From: Apricaphanius iberus
Lineage: Eukaryota; Chordata; Actinopteri; Cyprinodontiformes; Aphaniidae
Length of the DNA stretch: 64,000 nucleotides
Direction: 5' to 3'
Assembly: GCA_028564705.1 (NCBI GenBank)
Contig: JAPXFQ010002758.1
Span: 248,001 to 312,000, forward strand
Made by a program: the position numbers and the translations under genes. This document shows positions 11,601 through 23,600 of this stretch, piece after piece (position 1 is the first letter of the stretch; each line of letters starts with the position of its first letter). The notes under the pieces were generated by a model. The model worked only from the letters and a program-made list of their open reading frames with translations. It had not been told where the DNA came from and made no database searches.

Positions 11601-14600
11601 ATTGTGTTGCCTGTCGACATTATGTTGAACCGAGACAGTGGCGAGCCATTCTCTTCGGTGGAAGAGTATGTGACAAGAATGAAGGATACACTGACAACTG
11701 TTGTAGAGGCGGTAAAGCGGCATCAGTGTAGGGCCTCAGTGCAACAGAAGAGGGCATATGATTTCCGGGCCAACTACCAGTTTTATTCTGAGGACGAACG
11801 GGTGTGGGTTCGAAACAAGTTAAGGAAACGGGGAGTGTGTCCTAAGCTGCAGAGGCGGTATACAGGCCCTTTTATAGTGGTGGAACGAGTGACAGATGTG
11901 CTGTATAAGTTGGTGCCAGAGGGGGGAGGGCGTGAGAGTGTAATTCATTTTAACAGACTTAAGCCTTGTACTTCTTCAACAGTTGCAGCACCACTGCCGT
12001 TGGGGTCCCGAGGAAGAGCAGGACAGAGTCTAAACCAGGAGGACAGTCAACCTGACATCAGTTGGACTCTTCAAGGATCAGCTGACAATGTGGGGGCCAG
12101 CGGACAATCGGACATTGGGAAATTGGAGAGACATTTTCCTGGAAGGGCTGAGGATACTGGGCAGAGGAGGGACTTTTGTGACCCTACCCAACCGAATGCA
12201 GTGGAACTTAAAACTGGTGCACAGGCTTCGCAGCCGGAACCTGAGGATGGAAGACATGTAGTTTTGGACCAACGAGTGGTTCGTCGAAGGAGAGCTCCTG
12301 TTTGGCTCAAGGATTATGAGACAGGATTTTAGGACTCAGGGACGAGTCCTTCGGGCAAGAAGGGGGATAGTGTGAAGTGGGTGAAATGGGACTTGACAAA
12401 TCCAGGTGGGCGTGGTGATCGGACATCAGCTGGCATGCGTTTGGCATGATTAGGATGTTGATCATAAAGAGGCAGCATACCTACCTGAGGGGAGAGGTCG
12501 ACCAGTCATTACTGCACCCGGACTTGGGGGGTGGGTGTCGTTCGCAGTTGGTTAGGACTGCCGGCGACGAAGATAGCAGACAGGTGGTTAGCGTTTCCAG
12601 CGTTAGGAGGGGAGGCTGGTCGCCTCCTTTAGGTAGCCAGGGCGGGGAAATAGTTGGGTGCTCAGACCACAACAAACTGTTAAACACGGAGCCAGCTGAC
12701 TGGACCAGATCGTGCAGTTCCAGCCGCCGTCCTTGGAAGTTAATCCCCGGGGCGTTGGACGGCGTCAGAAGCTCAGACCCCGGGGGGGGGGGTCTCGTCA
12801 GCTGGGCGAGTTAAGTACTGGACCCTGTCTTATTGTATATGTGGACCGTGAAACCAAGGTGGCCCATGTTTTATGACTGTAATAAATAAAGCTGAATAAC
12901 TGTGATTCTAGCCTGCTGGTGATTATTCGAAGGTTCTGTCTGGGAGGGCAAGAAGTTCTGCCTCTGCAACCCCACCGTTATTTTGATTACAATATATTAG
13001 AAGCTCTACAGCACAGTACATATCTGCTTGTCCCGTTAACCGAAGAGAACAATAGCTGCTCAGAAGAAGAGAGAGTTTTTGGTGTGGACAGACGACGAGA
13101 TCGATTTATTACTCTTCGCTGTTGTCTTTGTCTGTAGTGTTGTATTGTTATTGACGCTGCATTCATTGACGCCACTTCCTTTCATTACCCGGGGAAGCTG
13201 TCCACACTTGCTTGTTTAGCCATTGAATTAAGATTTACACGGCTCTCTTACCCGGCTAATAGTTATCCGGCCACAGACCTTAAACAACGCCGGGTTAGTG
13301 TGGACGATAGGGGGGTGTAGACTAAATAATTATAAGTTTAAGGCATTACCCGGCTTAGTGTGGACGTGGCCTAAATTCAAACTGTATCACACGCTACTGT
13401 TGTACTTCGCACAAGTGCGAACAAAACAACGGTCCGTGTGGAACAATCAGATCTCTACGCGTATAGTGCGCGTCATAGGAATTTATCGAGGCTTGGAGGC
13501 AGAGTTTTTGCCTCAAGCAATTTTTGAATCGAGTAAAGCGAGTAACTCGACGAATCGCTGCAGCCCTAGTCAGTTTGTTTTTAAAATTGTTTAACGGGGC
13601 AATAACCGTAAACTTGAGTTTGGTTTGAAGATTGCTGGGGACAATTATTATCAACTATTCATAGCCTATTATTACTGTTTCACGTTTCATTATCAATAAA
13701 CGCTGGAGTGTATAAGTAGGTGTTGAAAATCACATCTTTATTCGATTAAAAACTGTTGACAGCCAGAGGATTGCGTGTTTTGTTATTCAAATGGTAGACA
13801 TGAAAATCAACACATAGCCAAATGAAGGGAAATATTTACTCGCTCCAGACAAATATGTGCAACAAAACACGTTCCCTTTGCAACTTTGCCCATTCTGTGT
13901 GGAGAAACTTCAACTTAAATTTACAGTTCAGAGTGCTGTATTAGAACAAGTGCCTAAGGCTAATCTGCTGTATCAGTTGGATATATAATACAAATCTCTC
14001 TCTGGGAGCGCTGGATGCTGGATAGTGAGAATATTCTGCATTTATTGCAAAGTAAAGGGATTTTCAGACAAGCCCTCTCCACAAACACAATGGAAAGACT
14101 ACCTTTGGGAGTCTTAAACAACCAAAAACATGAATATTTTTTCACCCACCCGCTGTAAAGAAACTTCCTGCAGACCCATGAAATTAAGATTATGTATTTT
14201 TTATATCTTGAAACAAAACCTGCAACATTGCAAGATTCTGCGCTGAACGTATCTGGAGCGGACTAAGAGCCCGATTTATCAAGATTCCTTACAATGACCG
14301 CAAAATTGCTTGTTCAGCTAAAAAATTTCGACAGTGGGTTGTCCTTCATTTGCGGGCGATCTACTAAGATTGCGTGAGCAATTCATAACACGCGCAAGGA
14401 GCAGTATTTAAATAAGGAGTTTGCTCTGCTGCTGTGAGTTGCGCCAAGGCTAGAGAGAGGAGGAATGTCCCCATGGATTCATGATGCGTCTTTAGCAAAA
14501 TACAGGGGGGGTAACATACAAATGAATTCTGTGGCCATTACAGAGTTAATTACTATTAGGTTAAAATATGTTTGAACAACATTTTTTGTTTGTTAGTAAT

Positions 14601-17600
14601 AACCTGTTGAATGTAGTGGCGCAAATTTGAACATGCGATTCAGAAGTGCTAAAAATAGGTGCTAAAAAAAAAATTATAATAAATAAAAAATAAAAAAAAA
14701 ATCACACTGCACCTGGAACACCAACTTATTTTCCTGTTCTCCTCCCAATTTTTTGTGTCTCCTGACATAAACGCCCATATTGCATATTCTACATGGAGAA
14801 AAGTGCTAAATTTATTGCATGCGTCTAGCTCAGGATTTAACAGGCGCAATACTCTCTTTAGATACTGAGGCTAAGTGGAAATTGTGTTGGGAGCACAAGT
14901 GGCTGTTAGATCGGTTCTGGTAAAGAAATTTCGCTTCAGGTTTGGTGCTGACTGACAAACCCATCAATCATAAATAGCGCTGGGGACCGGCGTTTCCAGT
15001 TAAAATGATGCCTATGGGTGTGCCGACCAATCACAGGCTTGCTCTCAACTGAAATTTAAGAAATTGGACATGTCTCAGACACCCTCAGCATCCCCCAAGC
15101 ATGATGCTGCCACCACCATGTTTCACCGTGGTGTTTTTCATGTAATGTTTCATGTAGCTGTTTTGGTAATCCGTCACACACAGCCTTTTGCTATGTAGGT
15201 AAAGAAAGTGCAAACTGGGACTACATTATGATGAACCACACAACTGTAAGCCGCCGCTGCAAGGCGCACGGACTGGCCACAGCTTCGCAAAACACACCCG
15301 CTTCTTCTGCTGCAGTTTATGTTATGAGGCCAATGCAAGAAGAGGGTTCTTGCTTGTGTAGCAAATGGTTGGGAAAACAAGCTGGAGACAAACAGCAACA
15401 AGATGTTTCACACTAGAGGACTACAGACAACATTTTTTATGTAGTATTCTACAAGAATATGTCACTGCATCTGAAGAATATGGCAGCGTCATTCAAAATA
15501 CTGACCAAACTGCATCATTAATGCCTGAAGGAAATATTCTATTTACTCTAATTGTTTGGGTGTCGCTGGGCTATTATGAATTACTATAATTGTGACGTCT
15601 GGCTGACATTGTCACCTCCAGGTTTGCTGTATTACATTTACAACATTTCACCCTGGTGACTGTAAATGGTTTTGTTTTGTGGAGTACGTCACTTTCAGGT
15701 GGCTTCTGTGAGCGCTGCATCATGTCCTTGCGTCTTGCAGCGGCGCTTTGTCGTAACGTGATCCACTGTCTAAATCTGCTTCTGCAATTCCTTCATGGGG
15801 ACATATTTTCATTTGCAATAGACATGATTATTGACATCACCAGTAATAATTGGGATCGTTATCGAGTAATTTTCCTTAACCTTTGCACACAAAATGCAAG
15901 TTGCTACCATTCACTTACACTGTTTAGGCTAAACTGAAGTAAACAGACTGCTGCCAGATTAGGAGGATTTGGCTGGTCACAACATTCTTCTTCTCATTTA
16001 TCTAACTCTGGGGAAAATGGCAACAGACAAAATTTGACCTCGGGGTGGGATATCCCTTTAAGCACCCATCACACTAACCCTCCTAATGATTTTAAAACTC
16101 CTAAACTTCTCTTTTGTTTTTAATTCCTCTGCCTCAAATCGGATAACTAACATCAACATTTCTAAGAGATCGCATGTAGGTGACGCGTCAGCACGATATC
16201 CTTCTTATCCTTTCAAAAGACTCAAATTGCAGCTTTTTCCCCTCCTTGTGCGGGAGATAAAAGACACGTTACGCTCAGCTTGTGTTTTCTTCATCATGCT
16301 ACAATTCACAAAAGAACGTGCGAGACATGAGCTGCTGGGTAATTAATGCTTTTAAAACAGAGGATCGCTCCTGAAAAGAGGAGGAAACACACAAAGAAGC
16401 ACCAAAGACACGCATCACTTTCTTTTCTTGATGTCAAAACTGAGCCTGGGATCTGTGTGACTGATGCTCTCCTTTAGTTCACAGCAGGAACCGAAAACCA
16501 CACATTCTTAATGACACGCGTCAAAGGCAGCCTGATGTTCAGATCAAAATTAAGCTGATAAACTTTACGCTGAAAGCAGTCATTGGACAGTTTAAATAAA
16601 TCCATGTTCTCTTAGGCCCAGGCCACACGTAGCCGGGTATCTCACAAAACTGAGATATTTTTCTACGGTTTGGCCTGTCATCCACACGTAACAGGAGATC
16701 TTCCGCCCCAAAACCAAATCTTTTTAAAAACTCCGGCCAAAGTGGAGATTTGTGTTTTCTCCGTTTTCAGTATCAGTGTGTGGACAGTTGAAAAAATAAT
16801 TTTAAGAGCCGTAACGTCACTACAAAAAAATGCTTTAACATCACATGTGCGACCTGTGTTTACTCTCAAAAACAGCATTTATGCCCTCAGAGCTGTGTTG
16901 GTATCATCCATTGTTAAAGCGCGTTTTGTCTGTTTGCTTTTCCAAGCCGTCTGACTGCTGCGTGCTGAAGATAGAGGATATAAAGTTAATCTGAGCGGAT
17001 AGGATTTGCTACATCTATGAATGTGCTGAAAAATGCATTTATCCGGTTACGTGTGGATGGAGATTTCTTTTTTGTTTTTCAAGGAGCAGAGGAAAATCTT
17101 GGTGTATCTCTGCATAAAGTTTCTGACTATAATTTGGGAAGTTAAAAAGCACCCTACAGTCGAAAAACTACCGAGTGCGCTACAGAGGAACAAACAACCA
17201 GGAGTCTTGTGAAGAGAACCGCAGGCCTGGATGCTGACGTTATGAGGCAATAGTCGGCTTTTCTGCAATCGCTATTCCTGATGTCAAGTAATTATAGCTC
17301 CAAGGGAATTCTGTGTGAAGACCATCGCGAGCTGAATTATGACTTTGATTTTATTCCATTTTGCCTCTTGGCCTCAACCCATCACCCACAGCTGCAGAAG
17401 TGGGGGGAAACTGAGCCCTTTTTTTCATTAAAGGGCTTGGAGGAAGAGTTTCAAATACTTCCCATAGTAGACCTCAAAGAAGGACTGAGTGTGCTCTGTT
17501 ATTTCGGCAGAGCTTTAAACGGGACTTTTAATCCTTTAACTGCCTCTGTGTCTGAGCACAACACATAAAACGAGACAGAAAGTAGGGGAGAGGAAAAAGC

Positions 17601-20600
17601 TTAGGTGTTCCAGTCAAATAAACTATCTTAACAACTGTTTTTAGACACACTGATGAAAAGAATTCAAATCATAATCATTATGAGAAAAAAACAAAACAAG
17701 TTAAGATTATTGGGATGTACCGTGTTGGGGATATACGGCAAACCATAGAACCTCTCTTGCATCTCCTTGAGGATTTCTGTTGTGGAGCGGTTCTGCGGTA
17801 CGCCATGGTAGATCTGGTCCAAGGCTGCATAGAAAACCTGATGGGAATAAAAAAGAGAAAGCCCAACAACAACAAAGTAATAAACACTTTGTTCTTTACA
17901 TATTTCAATGCGCTGACAACAAAATCACACAAAAATTATCAATGAAAACAAAATTCATCAACCTGTGGAGGTCTTGATTTGAAGTTACATTCAAAATGAA
18001 AGTGGAAACAAACACTACAGGCTTATCCAGCTTTGATGTAATGTTCTTAAAAAAAACTCAAAATGAGGCTCAGATGTGTGTGTGGCCTACAGGTACTTCT
18101 ATAACCTCCCTACAACACCTGGGCTTGCACCTGATGAGGTGGGATCTCCTCCCAGACTTGGACTATGGCATCCACCAATTCCTTGACAATGTATGGTGCA
18201 ACGTGGCGTCGGTGAACGGAGCGGGACATGATGTCCCAGATGTGCTCAATCTGATTCAGTTCTACATATGTGAGAACTGCTGACGTTCTCCAGCCACGTG
18301 AGGTCAGGCATTTTCTAACATTAGGAGGAACCCAGGGCCAATCGTACCAGCATAAGGTCTCACAAGGGGTCTTCAATGATAAACTGTGACTTATGTAGTG
18401 CATTTTTGGAAAGTTATCATAGTTTTTTATTTTTATTTAGAGAAAACCAACTGCCTAGCCACCTAGAGAGGCTGAATCGCAGAAAACTCCTTTTTAGACG
18501 AAACATCTCAGAGTGTCAGGAAAAAAACGGATGGTATGGACAGTACTTAAATGTAATATCTTGCAACTCATTGATGAATGTCTTTTCTGTATCTGCGACA
18601 ACAATCTCTGGATAGGGACACAGATATTCAGCTGGCATCATTAAATTTGCCGTTAAGTTTAACGGAGTACTGCAAACAAACTGAAAACGTCTCTGATCAA
18701 ATCATGCAACGACCTTAAGGAGGCCTGAAAAGCATTGAGTTGACGCTTCCAGTTGGAATTCCAGACGTTGGCGAATTTACCTGCAGCTGGGTGTCTGCTG
18801 CTCCACAGACCTTCTTGGACTCACACAGGCGAGCCACCATGTTCTCGGGCAGAGGCTGACGAAACACAGAGGGAGTAAGACCTGTCAGCAAGTTGGTTTT
18901 TAAAAGCATTATCCTCTTAAACGCTGCCGTGTTGGTGTTACCTGTCCAGTTTCAAAATGACGGGCGAACTGGCTGATCACTCGGTAGTCTGTGGCGAAGT
19001 ACTCCATGAGGATAGAGGGAACTTCGGCAAAGTCAGTCGCACACCTGGTTCCTTGAGGAGCAACATGGAAACTTATGAACTTTGGCTTTTCATGAGCAAA
19101 GGTTAAAAATGTATGCTTAAAATTAGGTCGATATTATGAACAACTTGCCTGAGCATGTTCAAACGAGACGCAACTACAAGTTTCGTTGATATCGCTCCAC
19201 GGCTAATGAACGATCTCTTAAATTACTCGGTGGTTTTCAGCGTCATCAGACACTGGAAATGATGCCGTGTAAACATTCCCTCCGGGCCCACACTTGATCG
19301 GATTAACTTTCCATTTTAAATTCACGGCGGTGTAACAACAAACCTTTCAGGTCCGTGTCAAACAACGTAACTCTAGCTTGTGACATTTGGGACCAGACAC
19401 GGTCATCGTTTACGGTCCGGGAGCTCATGAAGCTCACAAAATGTCAAGCAGGGATCACCTCCTGCTCTCTTGGATTGCTACTACTCGACTAAATCCTGTC
19501 TCACGTTGCAAAGTGGACTTTAACTCAAATAAGCCTTTGAAAGGTTTGCATGGTTCTGTTTTTTGGGGGGTTTTTTTGCTCAGAGGCCGCTCCCACTGCA
19601 CCTGTGACGTGTTGGTAGCGAGTCCTTCCCAGCATGGAGTGCATGGCGTGGCCCATCTCGTGGAAGAGGTTCTCCATCATGCCCGGGGTGAGCAGCGTGG
19701 GGGCGCTCTTGGTGGGGTGGGGGAGGCTCAGCATTAGCACGACCACTGGCAGCTGGTACTGATCCGTTTCCTTGCACCAGCGTCCACCCCGGATGGTGAA
19801 GTGACAGTCCTGGAAAGGCCGGCGTATAACATTATTGCACATATGTAACCTAAAACATAACCCTAATGTCCATGTAGGACCTTTTCACCGAAGCCGATTA
19901 CCCATCTGTTTAGGGATGCTATCTGCTGATTAGAGATGCCAAATAATTAACATCTGCAATGTCTGAACTGTAGTATGTTTTAATCGTCTCATATGTTTCT
20001 TCATTGTTCTGTTTTTATTGTCATTTTTTTCTTCTAACTATGTAAAGCTCTTTAATATGCTTAGTTGATAAAAATGCTATGCAAATATTAAATTAACGTG
20101 CCTAAAAATCAATAAATAAATCCTATATACTATCTACTGCTGGCATATCTGCAATCAAGGGGGAAAAAAGCCTCTAATTTGAAGCTGAGGCAGCAGTCGC
20201 AATAAAGAGAAATGACGGTCAAGTTTAAAGGATGATCTACATTATTCAAAACAAAGTTATCTAAACAGGAAGTCTTTGGATATGTAACATTATACTAACG
20301 GAGAAAGGGTTCCGATCTCTTCCTAATTGAGAGTTATTGTTGCTCAGCAGGCCCGAAAAGGGGAATTTAAGCGATCAGTTTGCAGTCTAGATTCCTTTAT
20401 CCCTCTCTACCGTCTGAGGGGTTTATTGACCAACAATCCAAGCCCAAGATATCAGAGAAGCTACAAAGCTAAAACCATATGCAACTATACGCCTTTCTTA
20501 TATTAACTTCAGTATATAAAAAAAAAAGACAAAGTACCAAAGAAATACAACAAGAAGGTGGATGGAAGAACTCCAAAGACATTCAATGCTCTTTAGAAAA

Positions 20601-23600
20601 ACAACCCAACAACTCTTCTGCAGGTCTGCAGTTTGTTAAATATCACATTATAAAGTCAGCTGGCTGCAGGAAAATGTTTTACAGGCAAAGTGAGACCAAA
20701 CAGACCCCTAAAGGGCCAGCTTCTAGGAAAGAACACTGATTTCCACTATAGCATCCATTTCCGATTAGTGGCTGCGTTTACATGCAGCAGTAACCCGCTC
20801 AACACCAGAATATCAGCAATAACCCGGAGACGTACGGCCACACAAACAGACGCAAAAACCTGAATATGCTTCCATTCGGGATTCAAAAAGCAGCATATTG
20901 CAGAACTATAGCAAAAGCGAATATTTTCTAACCCAAATATTTGGTCATTTAAACGTGTAATAGCACATCTCCATCAAAAGGAACATTTATTTGTGTTCTG
21001 CGCATGTTCTATTCCCAAGCAATCTTGGTCTTTTGAGTAGAGGAACTTCTTGTCTGCGCCGTCTGGCACACAAACACCATGTAAACATGAGTAACTCTCG
21101 AATAGTGACCTTAACCCGACCATAACCCGAATATTGGCTGCATGTAAACATAGTCAGTAATGTACTGCATCAATGGGGTCTTTTTGGGGAAGTTCTTAAG
21201 AAAAGAAATGTTGAACTTAAAATTAATACGTTTCGTTAAGCAAATCTACTGATTTTGCAACATTTTAAGACAAATAAAGGTAGTTCCACTTACTGTCGCA
21301 AATGAGACACTAGATTAATATAATTCTGCCACAGTAACAGACACAAAACACAAGATCAAGTATACACAGCACACTTCTTATTCTTTACATCTTCCAATCG
21401 TTTGCTGCACAAATTCCTACTCACTAAAACATTGGTAACTTTCCTTTTCATTAATACTCTGTTTTCTATCAGCTGATTATTGTTGTATTATAATTTTTCA
21501 GGCCTTGATTATTTTATTATTTTTGTAGAGACTGCAAAAATCGGTTCTGACAAAGCTTTAAAAAAAAATTAACGGAAAGATCGGCTACACATTTAGATAT
21601 GTGCTTTTTTTCGGGTATAAAGCAGACATGTGAAACTGTGCGTTTACTTACCTGATGAGGTTTATCTCGTCTGTGGAAAAAGTCACAGTAGATATATCCC
21701 AATAAGCCTTCAGTTTCATGCACCACAGCCTAAACACACACACACAAACACACACTTTATCAGGGGACTAGCTGTAAGAAAAAAATAAAAAAAACATCTG
21801 ACTTCTAAAGAAAAAAGGCAATTTAAGAAGACCCGATGAGACTTTGCATCACCGCAGAAGATTTAAATCACCAGTTTGCGGACGTCCTCGCTCCACACTT
21901 CTCCAGCGCCCGGCTGTTCAGACATGAGGGAGACGCCATACAGCTGGGAGAAAAGATTGTTCAAACCCTCCATGCAAGCACCAAGAGACAGGTAAGGACT
22001 GTACAGGCTTGGCTCTATGTTGTATCTGGATGGAACAATAAGAAAACACAACTAATGAAAAGGGAAAGAAAAAACTAAATCAAATAATCCTTTTCCCAAT
22101 GTAAGACAGATTCTACCACAATAATAGTAAAGTTCAGAATTTATTTTTAACACAAACACAAATGTGATGCACGTTATTAGGTTTATCACCTGCATTATCG
22201 GAAAAATAGATTAGCTATGCATCAAAAAATATTAGTGAAATCAAATCATTGGTTCTGCAAATGTAAACTCTAACTAACGTGGGGTTAAAACACAACGTGT
22301 GCAAACCTTGTAGACCCTGGAGGGTTTTTTCCTCTGCTGGGATTCTGAATGTTTTATATACGTTTCCCCACAAGTGATTTTAGATAAAAGCCACAAAACC
22401 CAACTAGTTTCTCACCACCAGAAGTTTATCCATATGTCGCTATCAATTAATAACAGATAGATTCACACAATTCAAGACTCAAGATACTGCACCATCCTTT
22501 TCCTCCTCCTCCTCCCTGTATGTGGGGACAATATCCAGTTGGGTTCTCATCCAGGTTGATTTTGAGTTCTGGTTGTTGAAAACTTTTTTATAGATGTGGT
22601 TTAAGAAACATTCATATTTTCTCATAGCCGTTTCCTGACATGACAATGAAGACACATCTGCCTTATTCGAATGACACGTTCTGTCAGAGTTTAAGGCCTA
22701 AATGTTCCATCATAGGACAATCTTGTTCCAACCCTGTTCCTCGAGGCACACTGACCTGCGTGTTTTAGATGCCACGCTGCAATTTTTTTTTACATGTCCC
22801 GTTTGGCAGAATTGATGTCCGAGTACCAAGTAGAAGCCCAACAGATTTACTTTCATGAGTGAAGCATTACGGCTGTTGCTGTAGCACTCTACTCAATATA
22901 TCCGTGTAATAATTCTTATTAGTCATTGCTGTGGGTCTTTTCTTTCCCCAATATTATGGGAACGCAGACGGAAAATATTAAGGGGAAAAGAGATAAGATC
23001 AAGAGAGGTAGGGAAGAAAATAAAAAGCTGAGAGGGAGCAGGTGGGTTGAAGATACAAGAGAGGGAGAGGAACGAAAAAAATAAATAAAAAATATCTCAG
23101 TACGCCTCCTCATCTGCAGGTCAGCAGAGAGAGCAAAACAAATCAAACAATACAAACTCAGAACTAACAATGTCGCTCTGCTTTAACACGCCTGATTCAG
23201 ATGATAATAGTTCAGGGATAGCCCCTTAATCAGCAATCAATTAAAATCACATGTGTGCTTCAGCAGGGAAGCATCTAAAACATGCAGGGCAGTTTGCCTG
23301 AGGACAAAGGTTGGGAAACACCTCTCTAGCACGGGGTTGTCCAAGTCTAGTCCTGAAAAGCTACCATCCTGCAACTTTTAGATGCATCCCTTCTCCAACA
23401 CAACTGAATCAAATGACGGTCTTGTCCCCAGGCCTCTGCAGAGCTGAAGGAGTGGCTAATGAGGAAATTCGGCCGTTAGGTTAAGGTGTGTTGCTGAAGA
23501 CATGCATGTAAAATTACCAGGACAATAGCTCTCGAGGACTGGAATTGGGCCCCAGGAAGCCAAATGTTACAAATTAAAACATTTTCAACACAAACATTTC

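Larger units (their letters stand above)
7547..12991 (+). mobile_element. Ty3/gypsy LTR retrotransposon, near-complete, young, gag mostly deleted
   Basis: This 5445-bp element has two 621-bp LTRs that start TGTGAAGTGG and end GATTACA (TG...CA). I count three differences between the LTRs. ATATAT lies on both sides (7541-7546, 12992-12997), consistent with a 4- or 6-bp target duplication in an AT run. A primer-binding region directly follows the 5' LTR and a purine tract precedes the 3' LTR. The pol order is protease, reverse transcriptase, RNase H, integrase, as in Ty3/gypsy. Two defects are visible: only about 200 bp remain for gag, and pol changes frame once inside RNase H. It is probably non-autonomous now, although its termini are intact. 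Confidence 0.93.
7336..13371. mobile_element. PIF/Harbinger-like MITE nested in the hAT MITE
   Basis: The left end GGCTTCGTCCACACTAAGCC and the right end (reverse complement GGCCACGTCCACACTAAGCC) match at 18 of 20 positions. TAA lies on both sides (7333-7335 and 13372-13374), the 3-bp TWA duplication typical of PIF/Harbinger elements. Only about 590 bp belong to this MITE: 7336-7546 and 12998-13371. The remainder is the gypsy element. No transposase frame was seen. Confidence 0.7.
6906..13568. mobile_element. hAT MITE nested in family A copy 1
   Basis: The ends are TAGGGCTGCA and TGCAGCCCTA, a 10-bp inverted repeat. Perfect 8-bp direct repeats gtcagttt flank it at 6898-6905 and 13569-13576; these are part of the interrupted host element, and the uninterrupted site is visible in the other copy near 41690. 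The internal sequence around 7030-7260 has a related copy at about 63690-63900. No transposase is visible. The element is split by the PIF/Harbinger-like insertion. Confidence 0.85.
6891..15016. mobile_element. hAT-like element, family A, copy 1 (interrupted by nested insertions)
   Basis: The element starts CAAGGGCGTCAG and ends GATGCCTATG, so the terminal inverted repeats are of the form CA(A/T)(G/A)GGCGTCA. It is flanked by 8-bp repeats ggtgagcc (6883-6890) and ggtgtgcc (15017-15024), one mismatch, as expected for hAT transposition. A second copy with the same ends lies at 41684-43226. Only 15 bp of the left end remain before the next insertion; the rest resumes at 13569. No transposase frame was recognised, so it is non-autonomous or decayed. 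Confidence 0.8.
2643..17720. other. mipep intron 17, 15 kb, mostly transposons
   Basis: This is the longest intron in the window. 2643-4744 holds no gene that I can support. About 4745-6490 is a LINE, 6891-15016 the nested transposon block, 15060-15170 a Tc1-like scrap and about 16625-17062 a MITE. The remainder (15170-16620, 17070-17720) is unassigned AT-rich sequence. Confidence 0.85.
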
